From contig NZ_CP095064.1 of the NCBI RefSeq assembly GCF_022921055.1, forward strand, positions 124,001 through 188,000: DNA of 64,000 nucleotides, read 5' to 3'. Position numbers and translations under genes: made by a program. Each line of letters begins with the position of its first letter. Positions within the stretch are counted from its first letter, which is position 1. The notes under the pieces were generated by a model that worked only from the letters and a program-made list of their open reading frames with translations, searched no databases and had not been told where the DNA came from. This DNA comes from Hymenobacter volaticus. GTDB lineage: Bacteria > Bacteroidota > Bacteroidia > Cytophagales > Hymenobacteraceae. Shown one piece after another: positions 33,493 through 43,127 of the stretch.

Positions 33493-34466
33493 GCCGGTGG
33501 GCCGGGCGGCTGCTAACCATTGGGATGGCGCTCGGAATAGGTAGCACCGCCTTTGTGCCCGTCCCGGTCCCGCCCGCGGATCAAGCGGCGTTAGGCGAAT
33601 GGCTGTTTTTCGATCCGATTCTGTCCCGCTCGCGCACCATCAGTTGTGCGAGCTGTCACCAGCCGGCTTTTGCCTTTGCTGACACCTCGGCCGTCAGCCG
33701 GGGCGAACGGGGGCGACTGGGTAAGCGCAATACCCCCTCGGCCATGAATGTGCGCCTGCAGGCCAACTTCTTCTGGGACGGGCGGGCCACGACGTTGGAG
33801 GAACAGGCCCTGCTACCCATTGCGAATCCGCTGGAAATGGATTTGCCCCTGGGGCAGGCGGTGCAGCGGCTCAACCACAGCCGCCTGTACCGCGTCTCCT
33901 TTGAGCGGGTATTTGGGGAAGCCCCCACGCAACAGAATCTGGCTAGGGCCTTGGCCGCATTTGAACGAACCCTGGAAACCAACCAGTCGCCGCTCGACGA
34001 GTGGCGCCTCAGTGACAACGATGCGGCGGTGAGTGACGCGGCCAAGCGCGGGTTTGCTCTCTTTGAGGGCAAGGCCCGGTGTGTGCAGTGCCACTTTGGT
34101 CCTGATTTCAACAGCGCCGAGTTCCGCAACATTGGCTTGTATGACGGCCAAGCCCTGATCGATAGTGGGCGCGCCGCCCTAACGAAAAAGAGCGTTGACG
34201 TAGGCAAATTCAAGGTCGGCCCCTTACGAAATGTGGCCTTGACGGCGCCGTACATGCATAACGGCATGTTTAAGACCCTCGGACAGGTACTGGACTTTTA
34301 CAATGATCCGAGTAAAGTGGTCCCGAATGCGCTCAATCGTGATCCGCTGTTAGCCAAACCTCTCGGATTAACCAAGCAGGAAAAGCAAGACCTCGAGAGC
34401 TTTCTGCTTACGCTGACCGACAAGCGTTTTTTGATCCGCAACCCGCCGGCTACCCTGTCCCGATGA
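33489..34466 (+). CDS. Di-haem cytochrome c peroxidase (MauG/CcpA family)
   Basis: 325 residues, the usual length. Two c-type haem sites: C53-x-x-C56-H57 (in ISCASCHQPAFAFADT) and C198-x-x-C201-H202 (RCVQCHFGPDFN). Family landmarks are present: LGEWLFFDPILSRSRTISC, RNTPSAMNVRLQANFFWDGR, and FKVGPLRNVALTAPYMHNGM with the Met of the high-potential haem. The N-terminus is a likely export signal, giving a periplasmic enzyme that reduces hydrogen peroxide or modifies proteins. Translationally coupled to the lipocalin-like gene upstream, behind the 21-bp operator. Confidence 0.93.
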   Translation: MSRWAGRLLTIGMALGIGSTAFVPVPVPPADQAALGEWLFFDPILSRSRTISCASCHQPAFAFADTSAVSRGERGRLGKRNTPSAMNVRLQANFFWDGRATTLEEQALLPIANPLEMDLPLGQAVQRLNHSRLYRVSFERVFGEAPTQQNLARALAAFERTLETNQSPLDEWRLSDNDAAVSDAAKRGFALFEGKARCVQCHFGPDFNSAEFRNIGLYDGQALIDSGRAALTKKSVDVGKFKVGPLRNVALTAPYMHNGMFKTLGQVLDFYNDPSKVVPNALNRDPLLAKPLGLTKQEKQDLESFLLTLTDKRFLIRNPPATLSR

Positions 34467-34615
34467 TCGCAGTCCTGCTAAAGGAAGGAGGCAGGAAAGC
34501 GAGCCTTTCCCAAAAGCATTAGGGGAAGTGTTGAAAGGGTGTTTTTTAAGACACATCCCGAGTAGCGACCAAGAATAGATCCATGAGTTGGGTGATAAAC
34601 AAGAAGCCTAAAAAG

Positions 34616-35566
34616 ATGAAAATAGCTATCTGGTTGCTACTTGCTGCTCTGTTGAGCAGCCATTCAAGTTGGGCGCAGGATGGGAGAATCCTCCGTAAAA
34701 AGCCCTTCATTTTACAGGAGGGAGTCTTCAAAGAATTTGCGCGCCGTAATCCCGAATTTAGCCAGCAATTGAGAAGCATTAATTTTTATCGCATTACGTA
34801 TTTGTCTGATGGCTTGCAGGTAACCGGGTACCTGGCCGAGCCGAAGGAAAAGGGCACCTATCCCTGTATCATTTCCAACCGGGGTGGCAATAGAGAGTAT
34901 GCCCAATGGGATACGGTTCAACTTGCTTATACCCTGGGCCGCATGGCCACCTGGAAATATGTTGTTATCGCCAGTCAATACCGAGGCAATGATGACGGAG
35001 AAGGGAAAGAAGAGCTAGGAGGAAAAGATATTCAGGATGTACTGAATCTGATTCCGGCACTTTCACAAGTGCCCAACGCGGATACGTCAAGAATTGGGAT
35101 AGAAGGAGGAAGCCGAGGTGGCATGATGACGTATCTGGCATTGAAAAATACGAGTCGGTTTAAAGCCGCCGCCGTGAATTCGGGCGTGGCAAATCTTGTG
35201 ACCCATATTAAAAAGCGGCCGGATTTGGAAAGTGAGTATACGGAATTGATACCGGATTATAAGACCAATAAAGAGGCCGTTCTGAAAGCGAGGTCAGCCG
35301 TTTTTTGGGCAGACAAGATGTGTAAAACAACGCCTTTGCTTATTCAACACGGCAGCTCGGACTGGCGCGTTCCGGCTACGGAAGCATTGGAACTTGTGCA
35401 GAAATTATACGCGTGCAACCACCCGACGCGATTCATTTTATACGAAGGCGCAACCCATGCGCTGAGAGAGGTTGGGGCGCAGTATTTTGCGGAAGTGAAA
35501 AGGCACTTTGATTATTACGTACGGGAGGGAAAACCATTGCCGAGAATGGAGCCACACGGACCCTAA
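34616..35566 (+). CDS. Secreted prolyl-oligopeptidase-family serine hydrolase
   Basis: 316 residues from the ATG at 34616 (MKIAIWLLLAALLSSHSSWA, signal peptide); an ATG 33 bases upstream would add a charged leader. Alpha/beta-hydrolase fold of the S9 type: nucleophile Ser166 in GIEGGSRGGMMTYLAL, Asp249 in HGSSDWRVPATEALEL and His281 in EGATHALREVG. Substrate peptides cannot be predicted. Codon use is AT-richer than the upstream genes. It is followed by two related palindromic elements, so it may be a recent arrival. Confidence 0.88.
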   Translation: MKIAIWLLLAALLSSHSSWAQDGRILRKKPFILQEGVFKEFARRNPEFSQQLRSINFYRITYLSDGLQVTGYLAEPKEKGTYPCIISNRGGNREYAQWDTVQLAYTLGRMATWKYVVIASQYRGNDDGEGKEELGGKDIQDVLNLIPALSQVPNADTSRIGIEGGSRGGMMTYLALKNTSRFKAAAVNSGVANLVTHIKKRPDLESEYTELIPDYKTNKEAVLKARSAVFWADKMCKTTPLLIQHGSSDWRVPATEALELVQKLYACNHPTRFILYEGATHALREVGAQYFAEVKRHFDYYVREGKPLPRMEPHGP

Positions 35567-35602
35567 ACGAGGGCAGCCGCAAAAAAGAACACATCAAGTA
35601 AG

Positions 35603-35703
35603 AGTGTCTCGTCCGTCCCGCTATTGGAGCCTTTTTTGGGACGCTACAGTATAGTTGTGTCGTCCCAAAAATGGCTCCAATAGTGGGGCGGATAAGACAC
35701 ACT
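35603..35703. mobile_element. Palindromic MITE-like element D, long copy
   Basis: A 101-bp near-palindrome. The left arm holds AGTGTCTCGTCCGTCCCGCT then ATTGGAGCC, and the right arm holds the inverse with a few changes (GGCTCCAATAGTGGGGCGG, GACACACT). Its centre, TTTTTTGGGACG...CGTCCCAAAAA, is homologous to the shorter palindrome at 35903-35949. No coding capacity. Confidence 0.55.
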
Positions 35704-35744
35704 ACCGATGAACCAAGGTACTTTGCGGTCGTGTCGCGAAACAC

Positions 35745-35849
35745 CTATTGGCTAGCCATCCACAACAGCGCGAAAACAAGCACGACCAGGAGCATTACCC
35801 AAAGGGGCGCGACCCGGACGCGGTAACGAAGTCGACGACGAAAGGACAT
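35745..35849 (-). CDS. Single-helix small membrane protein (34 residues)
   Basis: ATG at 35849, TAG at 35745. Translation begins MSFRRRLRYRVRVAP, a strongly basic start, followed by a hydrophobic helix (LWVMLLVVLVFALLWMA) and SQ. The basic-then-hydrophobic layout and a complete frame support a real small membrane protein, though 34 residues is near the limit of what can be judged. It lies between the two copies of palindrome D. Confidence 0.4.
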   Translation of the reverse strand: MSFRRRLRYRVRVAPLWVMLLVVLVFALLWMASQ

Positions 35850-35902
35850 GGCGTAAAACACAGGCGGTGAAGCAACAGCTGAAAAGATAAGAAAGATAAC
35901 GG

Positions 35903-35949
35903 GAGCGTTTTTTGGACGGTATAGCTATTGTGTCGTTCAAAAAAGGCTC
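35903..35949. repeat. Palindromic element D, short copy
   Basis: GAGCGTTTTTTGGACG (35903-35918) is inverted with few changes at 35934-35949 (CGTTCAAAAAAGGCTC). The centre (TATAG, then TATTGTGTCGTTCAAAAA) matches the centre of the long copy at 35603-35703. Two forms of one family 200 bp apart. Confidence 0.5.
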
Positions 35950-35989
35950 ATTTACCCGTACAACCTATTAAGTAATTGGCCTAAACAAT

Positions 35990-36025
35990 AAAAGCGTCCA
36001 CTCGCCTAGGATAATGGACGCTTTT
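35990..36025 (-). terminator. Rho-independent terminator of the SDR gene 36055-36789
   Basis: AAAAGCGTCCA (35990-36000) and TGGACGCTTTT (36015-36025) form an 11-bp stem with A/T-rich ends. On the minus strand it ends in a run of T after a GC-rich stem, 30 bases beyond the stop of the SDR gene. Confidence 0.75.
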
Positions 36026-36054
36026 AGTTGAAACGAGAGTGAAGAGTAAAAAAC

Positions 36055-36789
36055 TTAATTTAAGTAGTGGCCAGCGCCTATGCCGCCGTCAACGTCAATT
36101 AAGGCACCGGTTACATACGTATTGTTTGCAAGGGCATAAATCATTTGGGCAACTTCCTCCGGCTCACCAATACGTTTGAGTAAGGGTATGTATGCCAGGT
36201 TATCTACTTTGTCACCTTGCAATGGTGTACGGATGAAGCCTGGACCAACTAGGTTTACGCGGATGTTGTGTGTACCAAACTCTGCGGCCAGTTGTTTGGT
36301 CAGCGCGTGGATGGCCCCCTTACTCGATATTGGAGCAGTCGTTGGTGAGTTACCAAACGCTTGATTAACAACCGGGGCACCGATATTGATGATGACACCG
36401 CCTTGTTGTTTAATCATTTGCGGAATCACCGCCTGTGAGGTAAAGAAAGTGCCTTTAAAGTTGATGGACAGGAAGCGGTCCAGGTAAGCTTCCTCTACTT
36501 CAAGGAAGGGTTTTCTTTCAAAAATTCCTGCGCTGTTCACCAGCACATCAGCAGAGCCGAACTTTTCAACTGCGGTTTTCACCAGGTTTTCGCCCGTTTC
36601 TTTTTTGCTTACGTCACCTGCAACAAAAGCCAGGTAATCGCCAGCACCTAGCTCATGATAAACCTTTTCCAATTTATCAGCAGTTGCGGAGTTGATGACT
36701 ACGTTGTCCCCTTTGTCCAGGAAATAATTGGCTACGGCTTTGCCAATACCTGATGAGGCACCTGTTACTATGACTGTTTGCTTTCTCAT
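36055..36789 (-). CDS. Short-chain dehydrogenase/reductase lacking the usual Tyr
   Basis: 244 residues. The Rossmann start VIVTGASSGIGKAVANYFLD and NSAGIF are standard, and the C-terminal NIRVNLVGPGFIRTPL and GALIDVDGGIGAGHYLN are typical of classical SDRs. The usual Y-x-x-x-K is P153-I-S-S-K157, and the catalytic Ser position reads NIGAPV, so only Asn110 and Lys157 of the N-S-Y-K tetrad remain. Some SDR subfamilies naturally vary here, so it may act on other substrates or be inactive. The gene is more AT-rich than the window average. A terminator follows it. Confidence 0.85.
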   Translation of the reverse strand: MRKQTVIVTGASSGIGKAVANYFLDKGDNVVINSATADKLEKVYHELGAGDYLAFVAGDVSKKETGENLVKTAVEKFGSADVLVNSAGIFERKPFLEVEEAYLDRFLSINFKGTFFTSQAVIPQMIKQQGGVIINIGAPVVNQAFGNSPTTAPISSKGAIHALTKQLAAEFGTHNIRVNLVGPGFIRTPLQGDKVDNLAYIPLLKRIGEPEEVAQMIYALANNTYVTGALIDVDGGIGAGHYLN

Positions 36790-36927
36790 CTCTTGATGCT
36801 TTTATTGATTATTTGTGGCCCTGCTCTGAGCTCAAACATCAATTAGCTTTGAATAAAGGCTTTGCTTTCTGTATTACACAGGTCCATGGGGCCTGCGAGG
36901 ACATGCGTGATGGGAAATCTGTTGAAC

Positions 36928-37740
36928 TTATTGGGCAATCTGGCTCAATAAGCTGCTTACTGCATCCGGCTTTGACAGGAAAGGTGAGTGACTGGTGTCA
37001 AGCTGATAGACCGATTTTACACCGCTTGCCTTGATCATGCTGGCCTGCAGGGCGGGTGAAACGGCATGATCCTGCAGGGTCTTTATATATACTTTCGCAA
37101 CTGAACCGTAGTTCGATGCCGTTAGGCTCACCGCGTTCGTGAAAGGTATGGCCGGTTCAGGACGGTAATTCTGAAGCACTAATTTTTTTACAGCGTCAGA
37201 TCCGTCCTCAATAAAGATGTTCACTAGTTGCGCTTGCGCCACGTCGAAGGTAAGCTGATCCGCGGAGGGTATCAGCGCGGTACTTAATTGGGAGTCTTTA
37301 TCTGTTTGGGCCAGGTCCTTCAATGACTGACCCGATACCGGAAGATAGGCGGCTATATACACCAGCTTTTCGATTTTGGAAGGCACACGTTCCGCCACCG
37401 CAGAAATCACCATACCCCCCAGACTGTGCCCAACGAGGATAACTTTGCCGTTTACTTTGCTGAGGGCCTCAATTACGTTGTCCCGGTAAACATCCAGGGT
37501 AAGGGTTTGCGGAGCGCTCTGATCCGCGCCATGCCCCGGCAACTCCACCGTGATTACCTGAGCGCCTTGCTTTTGAAGATTGGCTTTTACTGCATCCCAA
37601 ACGTACGGTGCTTGCCAGGCACCGTGCACCAACACGAAGGTCTTTGGGTTGGCATTTAGCTCCTCATCCTTTTTAGAGCAGGCGGAGAGAAAAACGGTAG
37701 AAAGGGCTACCAGAGTCAATACTAAAATTGTTTTTTTCAT
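36928..37740 (-). CDS. Alpha/beta hydrolase lipoprotein
   Basis: 270 residues. Lipoprotein signal MKKTILVLTLVALSTVFLS with lipobox L-S-A-C (Cys21). Alpha/beta hydrolase with oxyanion segment FVLVHGAWQAPYVWDAV, nucleophile Ser106 in LVGHSLGGMV, probable Asp224 (TLQDHAVS) and His251 (DTSHSPFLSKP). This is the salicylate/jasmonate-esterase-like branch (HGAW..W). AT-richer codon use and a Chitinophaga-like feel hint at transfer together with the adjacent SDR; that is an impression only. Upstream of and possibly in a unit with the SDR, 138 bases apart. Confidence 0.88.
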   Translation of the reverse strand: MKKTILVLTLVALSTVFLSACSKKDEELNANPKTFVLVHGAWQAPYVWDAVKANLQKQGAQVITVELPGHGADQSAPQTLTLDVYRDNVIEALSKVNGKVILVGHSLGGMVISAVAERVPSKIEKLVYIAAYLPVSGQSLKDLAQTDKDSQLSTALIPSADQLTFDVAQAQLVNIFIEDGSDAVKKLVLQNYRPEPAIPFTNAVSLTASNYGSVAKVYIKTLQDHAVSPALQASMIKASGVKSVYQLDTSHSPFLSKPDAVSSLLSQIAQ

Positions 37741-38205
37741 TGGTATGCGTGGTCTGATTGGACCGTATGGCGCTTATTTAAAAGCCGAGAAAAGTCACTG
37801 AAATTGGCCGCAGCGCCCCTGCCATCGGCGCTGCGGTTACTACTGGCCCGATCTGGTAGTTGCCGACAGCTAGCTCGTCGATGGGGTGGACTTCAAACTA
37901 TTCAAGCGTTTGTGCTGGAGCACCCATTCGATAAGTTGGAAACCCTGCTCGCCCCGGTCGAATTCGTCTGGCGCCTCCGACAGTACCCACTTCGACAAGC
38001 GCTGGCCGGAAGTAGGCAGGCAGTACATCCGGCGTAAAAAAGTCAGATTGGGTAGTGCAGGCAACGTGGGGCGGTGGTCTCTGCAGAGATAGGGCTGGTT
38101 CGCTAAGCAAACCAGCCCGGCTGCCCTCTGGCTGCCCTAGTCTGAAGGGTACGTGGCGCCTCCGCTAGGAAGCTGTTTCCTCTTAAACCAGCCTTTTAAC
38201 CAAGG
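37741..38205. other. Spacer with no convincing gene
   Basis: Overlapping frames on both strands (37804-38037 plus; 37870-38064 and 37898-38110 minus). A minus-strand stretch reading DEFDRGEQGFQLIEWVLQHK looks protein-like over about 40 residues, but it lacks a start and context. This may be a decayed gene; not called. Confidence 0.35.
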
Positions 38206-38625
38206 CTAAGGTTGCGCAACGCCTTCTGCTAGAACGAGACGCATCGCCTGGAAGCCCATTTTAGCCGCGAATATTTCTTGGATGAGTACCGCGGAGGGAA
38301 GTGGCCGCCACGCCACTTCAATGCGGTCAATCAGCCCGTTCTCATCCAGATGAAGATGCTCGTTGCCCTGGACCGTAATCCCATTGCACGAAAAGGTGAA
38401 GAATACGGCTACGTCCTGACCGGAAGCAAACCGCAGGTTAACCTCCAGGGTGTCAATCGTGGCCAGAAAACCGGAGAGAACTTGTACTACGGCGTCTTTC
38501 CCTTCTGTGGGTTCAGGAAAGATCGGGCCGAGGAGAATAATTTGCTCGGAGAGGTGCGGAATAATTCCTTGGTTGTCCTTGTTGCTCAAAGCCTGGAAGT
38601 AGGCGTCTACAGGTGCTGTGTTCAT
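38206..38625 (-). CDS. SnoaL/NTF2-like protein
   Basis: 139 residues of the NTF2/SnoaL cone fold: an N-terminal helix (VDAYFQALSNKDNQGIIPHL), FPEPTEGKDAVVQVLSGFLA, then curved-sheet strands LRFASGQDVAVFFTFSCNG and EHLHLDENGLIDRIEVAWRP. A DENG turn before the last strand is typical. SnoaL-like proteins include isomerases, hydrolases and binding proteins, so the role is open. It precedes no obvious partner but is in a minus-strand run with two SDRs and a hydrolase. Confidence 0.8.
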   Translation of the reverse strand: MNTAPVDAYFQALSNKDNQGIIPHLSEQIILLGPIFPEPTEGKDAVVQVLSGFLATIDTLEVNLRFASGQDVAVFFTFSCNGITVQGNEHLHLDENGLIDRIEVAWRPLPSAVLIQEIFAAKMGFQAMRLVLAEGVAQP

Positions 38626-38767
38626 TCGATTGTTGTTTAAAGGTGAAATTTCTGGTTCTGTTTTGCCTTGTTTAGTAGGTAGGATGAACTAGGCACCGAA
38701 CATCCTGCCTAGTTTTATGTCTGCACCGCCACAGTCGCCTTGCGCCGGCTGCAAGCATGGCCAGCGC

Positions 38768-39475
38768 TTACCGCCCGGCGCTCTGGCCGCCGTCGACGTG
38801 CAGGACTTCTCCCGTGATGAATTCTGCCGTTTCCAGAAAGACGATGGCGCTGGCAACTTCACTGGCTTCGCCTATGCGCCGCAAGGGATGGAAGCTGCGC
38901 AGCATGTCGTGATACTCCTCGGGATGCATGGGCGTCTTGATGACCCCGGGCGCCACGGCGTTCAAGCGGATGCCGTGTTCGGCATATTCAATCGCCAGCA
39001 CTCGGGTGGCCGCGTTCAGGCCGCCCTTGGTCAATGCCGCCAAGGCCGTGTGCGAGCCGCTGACGCCGTTATCAATGCTGCCGGTGACCGTCACCACGTG
39101 GCCACTCCCCTGCTTTACCATTTCAGCTAGGGCCAGTTGGGTGATGTGGTAAAAGCCCGCCATGTTCACGTTCATGACGGCGTTGTAGTCTTCGAGCGTA
39201 TTTTCGGTGAACGGCTTGCCGATAAAAATGCCGGCGTTGTTGACCAGCGTGTCGACCCGGCCGAAGCGAGTAATTGCTTCGGACATGACGCGTTGTGCGG
39301 TGGCCGGGTCACCAATGTTGCCCGCGATGGTCACGACGTTGGGATCGTCGGAGGGCTTGATGGTGCGCGAGGTTGCGACGACGCGGTAGTCGAGTTTGCG
39401 AAAGGCCTTGACGATTTCGGCACCTATGCCTTGTGACGCGCCAGTAACGATGACGACCTTTTGTGATGCACTCAT
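38768..39475 (-). CDS. Short-chain dehydrogenase/reductase with Ala at the Tyr position
   Basis: 235 residues. VVIVTGASQGIGAEIVKAFR and NNAGIF are standard for SDRs; the C-terminal GIRLNAVAPGVIKTPMHPEE and GEVLHVDGGQSAGR are also typical. The active site reads TGS133 ... A146-A-L-T-K150, so the Tyr is Ala while Ser133 and Lys150 stay. I recall this LASLTKGGLNAAT-type variant being widespread in bacterial SDRs, so it looks like a natural subfamily, not a damaged enzyme. Substrate unknown. Confidence 0.88.
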   Translation of the reverse strand: MSASQKVVIVTGASQGIGAEIVKAFRKLDYRVVATSRTIKPSDDPNVVTIAGNIGDPATAQRVMSEAITRFGRVDTLVNNAGIFIGKPFTENTLEDYNAVMNVNMAGFYHITQLALAEMVKQGSGHVVTVTGSIDNGVSGSHTALAALTKGGLNAATRVLAIEYAEHGIRLNAVAPGVIKTPMHPEEYHDMLRSFHPLRRIGEASEVASAIVFLETAEFITGEVLHVDGGQSAGR

Positions 39476-39988
39476 TGTAAGTTGAAGAAGTTGTTAGTGA
39501 AGGTGATCTGATGTCTGGTATTCACTGGAAGCGTTGAAAAGAGGCAGAATCAATAGAATGAGTGATTATCAACTCCAGGATTTCCAGTCTCTGGCAAAGG
39601 CTCACCCTAGTAAGGTGATCGTACAGGAGCTGCGAGACCTGCTAGGGCGCTCCCGCGCCGGTAGATGCTACTAGGAAGGAGCTTGTGGTGTAGGAAGCCC
39701 TTGGGTGATAATGCCAGGTTAAGTGGAATACAAAAGCAGTTGCTTGCCTTAAAGGCCAACTGAATGCCAAGTCCAGTAGCAGCGCTTAAATCAATTTATT
39801 GCAGTGCGATAAAGCATTGTTTTCCAGGTAGTTGATCTTGAATTGTATGGGGCTCACCTTCGGTGAATGCCGCCCAACATAGTGGAGAATCCATTATATT
39901 GGAGGCTGTTTTTGGATGGTAGACGCAACACTGTTCGGGTAGTGCCTAGCTACTCACGCCACTTTCTGCTTTCCTTACCTGCACCTGC
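39476..39988. other. Divergent spacer before the sigma-54 regulator
   Basis: About 510 bases between the divergent SDR and the sigma-54 regulator gene. No gene, repeat or clear promoter was seen. Confidence 0.4.
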
Positions 39989-42514
39989 ATGAATCCTATT
40001 TTACCCGCATCTGCGGCAGTAGCCACCGTCCTTATTGTTGAAGGAGAGTTGTTGGTCGGCAACGACTTCCGTCTCGCTTTGCTTAAGGCGGGATATGAAG
40101 TGCTGGACCTGGCCGAGTCGGGGGCCGAAGCGCGGGCGCTGATAGCGCAAGTGGCCCCTACTATTGTGGTGCTCGATGTTGTGTTAAAGGGCGAGGAGAC
40201 TGGTATTGAGTTGGGCCATTGGCTGAGCGAGCAGCACATCCCGTTCGTCTACTTCTCAGCTAACCGGCCCGAGAGCGTAATGGAGGCCGCCAAGGTGACG
40301 GGAGCGTTTGGCTTCCTCCACAAGCCCTTCTGCGAGACGGAGCTGTTGACCACCCTCGAAATAGCCCGTTACCGCCACGGGCAGGATGAGGAGGCCCGGC
40401 TGCGGCAGCTGCAAATGGCCGTTAATAGCGCCCTGGTCACGCTGCTCGACCGCGACCAACTGTGCCTAGCCATGGCGACCGAGCTCAATAAAGTGGTACC
40501 ATTTAGAATGCTGAGTTTGCGGCTGGCGCTGCTGGATGAACTGGTGTTCTCCTGGGTGACCATGCAAAAGAATGCCGCGGGTGACTTCGAACCGGTGGCC
40601 GTGCCGATGTCAACCCGCCGCGAGGCGATCGAACGATTCCAACAGATTATGGAGCAAGACTCCATAACAGGGATTCCAATTGAGCAGGGCCTATTCACGG
40701 GTGAAGCCTTAGATCAGCTTTGCGAGCATTCCCCTCCGGCGCGTAGCAGCCGCGATAATTTCGGCATGCAGTCGTTGGTCCTGTTCCCGGTTAAGCTGAA
40801 GCAGCGGCGCTCGTACGCCACCATCGAATTAGCTTGTAGGGAGCCGAATGGGTTTACGTCGAAGGATTACAAAGCCGTCGAGCTAATTATTCCGCAGATT
40901 GCCTTGGCCCTGGACAACCTGCTGGCCAGCGAGGAAATCGAGGCCCGGCGCCGCATTAAATCAACTGAACTGGCGATAGTCAGTGCTTTCTGCAATGGGC
41001 GCGACCTGCACGAGATTGCGCCCGCGGTGGCGGCCGCTATCCACCCGCTGCTGCCGCTCGATTATCTCACGCTCTACCAAGTGGGCGAGGTATTGGGCAT
41101 GACAGAGGATGACCCTGGGGTGTACCGCCAGGGTAGTGCCTTTTTGCCTCTGCGAGCGGCGGATGTAGTGGACTTATCCGACGAGCAGACCCGCCAGCAA
41201 TGGCAACAGGCCCTCGCGGCGTTGAAGCTTCGCATGCAGTTGCCCACTCTCAACGTGGGCGAGGCGGGCCGCACGGCGCGCGCCAGTAACCTCGTGCCCC
41301 AGCGCTACAGCGAGCATCTAGGAGGCTTACAATCGTCGATGTATGTGCCGATTCATATTCAGGGCCAGCCGCGGGCGGCGCTGGTGGTGTCCAGCAAAAT
41401 AGCCTACGCCTACACCGAGAAAGATTTGCGCTTACTGCAGGATTTGAGCCGCACGCTAGGCTTGGCGCTGGAAAATCTGCTGGCCTACGAGCGCATCAAA
41501 AGCTTGAGCGAGCGGCTGGAGCAGGAAAAAAGCTATCTCGTCGAGGAACTCAAAAACAGCTATAATTTCGAGGAAATCGTCGGCACCAGTTCGGTCATGC
41601 AGGCGCTGTTCCGAAACATTGCGCTGGTAGCCCCCACCGACTTCACGGTGCTGATAACCGGTGAGACCGGCACCGGCAAGGAGCTTATTGCCCGCGCCGT
41701 ACACAACATGTCGAAGCGTGCGAGTCGCACAATGATCAAGATAAACTGTGCTGTTCTGCCGCCGCAGCTTATTGAGAGCGAGCTGTTTGGTCACGAGAAA
41801 GGCAGCTTCACGGGGGCCACGGACCAGCGTCTAGGCAAGTTTGAGTTGGCTCACGGCAGCACCATTTTTTTAGATGAAATAGGGGAGCTACCACTCGAGC
41901 TGCAAGCCAAATTGCTACGTGTGCTGCAGGAAAAGGAAATCGAACGCATCGGTGGCAAGCGCACCATCTTGGTCGATGTCCGCATTATCGCGGCCACCAA
42001 CCGCGATTTACAGCAGGAGGTGGCCGCCGGCCGCTTTCGGGCCGATTTGTACTACCGGCTCAAAGTGTTTCCGCTGGTGGTACTGCCGCTGCGCGAGCGG
42101 CCCGAAGACATCATGCCCCTGGCTCTGCACTTCCTGCCGCGTATCAGCAAGAAGCTCGGCAAGCCGCTCACGGGCATCACTGCTGCCTCGGTACAGCAGC
42201 TACAGCATTACGCCTGGCCAGGTAATATCCGTGAGTTGGAACATGTGCTGGAGCGGGCAGCAATTCTCTCGTATTCGCCTACTCTAACGCTGGCCGAGAC
42301 CCTGGAACCAACCACTGTCGGCAGTCGCGTGCCGGCCGCAACCGAGGGGGTGCGGCCCTTGCAGGACTCTATGCGGGCGGCCATTCTGACCGCGCTGGCG
42401 CAGGCAGGCAATCGGGTGCGCGGCAGCGGCGGCGCAGCAGAACTTCTGGCTATTAAGCCCACTACGCTAGAGGCGCGAATGAAAAAACTAGGGATTAGCG
42501 TGGCGCGGGAATAA
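39989..42514 (+). CDS. Sigma-54-dependent response regulator with GAF domains
   Basis: 841 residues. Order: receiver (1-125) with phospho-Asp in [10 protein letters not shown] and Lys in LHKPF, two GAF-like sensory regions (about 150-310 and 320-510), AAA+ sigma-54 interaction domain with Walker A GETGTGKE (558-565), GSFTGA loop (605-610, F for the usual A as often found), Walker [10 protein letters not shown] and [13 protein letters not shown], and a C-terminal FIS-type HTH ([20 protein letters not shown]). The first acidic pocket reads IVEGE, so one acidic residue of the usual pair is Gly, which may weaken phosphorylation. No kinase gene adjoins; targets unknown. Confidence 0.92.
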   Translation: MNPILPASAAVATVLIVEGELLVGNDFRLALLKAGYEVLDLAESGAEARALIAQVAPTIVVLDVVLKGEETGIELGHWLSEQHIPFVYFSANRPESVMEAAKVTGAFGFLHKPFCETELLTTLEIARYRHGQDEEARLRQLQMAVNSALVTLLDRDQLCLAMATELNKVVPFRMLSLRLALLDELVFSWVTMQKNAAGDFEPVAVPMSTRREAIERFQQIMEQDSITGIPIEQGLFTGEALDQLCEHSPPARSSRDNFGMQSLVLFPVKLKQRRSYATIELACREPNGFTSKDYKAVELIIPQIALALDNLLASEEIEARRRIKSTELAIVSAFCNGRDLHEIAPAVAAAIHPLLPLDYLTLYQVGEVLGMTEDDPGVYRQGSAFLPLRAADVVDLSDEQTRQQWQQALAALKLRMQLPTLNVGEAGRTARASNLVPQRYSEHLGGLQSSMYVPIHIQGQPRAALVVSSKIAYAYTEKDLRLLQDLSRTLGLALENLLAYERIKSLSERLEQEKSYLVEELKNSYNFEEIVGTSSVMQALFRNIALVAPTDFTVLITGETGTGKELIARAVHNMSKRASRTMIKINCAVLPPQLIESELFGHEKGSFTGATDQRLGKFELAHGSTIFLDEIGELPLELQAKLLRVLQEKEIERIGGKRTILVDVRIIAATNRDLQQEVAAGRFRADLYYRLKVFPLVVLPLRERPEDIMPLALHFLPRISKKLGKPLTGITAASVQQLQHYAWPGNIRELEHVLERAAILSYSPTLTLAETLEPTTVGSRVPAATEGVRPLQDSMRAAILTALAQAGNRVRGSGGAAELLAIKPTTLEARMKKLGISVARE

Positions 42515-43127
42515 ACAAGTAGAATAAGCTGTTTGCAGCTCATACCTGATTTCATCACCTAGCAGTGTACTGAGAGCAGCACGTTTGTTAAAGCACTACG
42601 CAAAGATTCGTTGGTAGTGTAGGGTTTGGCGTAGGGCCAATAGTGCAGCAAGTAGCAAGGAGATAGGGGCGCAGGTGTGGTAGTCACAGGCCTCCAAAAA
42701 TTCCTCTATAGGAGTCAATTTTCACTTAGCCTAGGAATACTTTCCTGGCATCGTCCCGGCTCGGCAGTGGCTGCAGGGCGCGTGCGACGGGAGATAGAGA
42801 CTACGCGTTGTAGAAGGGGTATGGATTCATGGTTGCTGCTCCTCAAGTAAGGCCCCGCCGCTTTCCTAAGTGCGTCGTGCTTTAGGAATGGAACCACCTT
42901 TGAGAGGCCAGTAAAAGATAACAGGAAAGGATGTTATCTTTCTTTGCTCTTTCCTCTCAACATAGCCCCAGTATTACCTTCGATAAGGGGTCCTTAACGA
43001 GTAGAATCTTCTGTTAAACCATAAAAAGGCTTGTCGGACACGAGTAGAAACGAAATAGTAACGCAGAATAGCTGCCTGAACTAGTCACCGGGTAGGTAAC
43101 ATTCTTGATAGAGACAGCCCCGGCCAA
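42515..43127. other. Gene-free spacer
   Basis: No credible gene. A short minus-strand frame at 42715-42897 is not protein-like. AAAGATAAC (42914-42922) and GTTATCTTT (42933-42941) form a 9-bp stem followed by T-rich sequence and could be a terminator. A degenerate palindrome C lies at 42981-42999. Confidence 0.45.
42981..42999. repeat. Palindrome C, degenerate copy
   Basis: CGATAAGGGGTCCTTAACG differs from TGATAAGGGGCCCTTATCA at four positions. The middle is kept and the right arm is eroded. Confidence 0.35.

Noticed and set aside
42715..42897. 60-codon minus-strand frame
   Set aside because: No protein-like pattern, no neighbour and no start signal.
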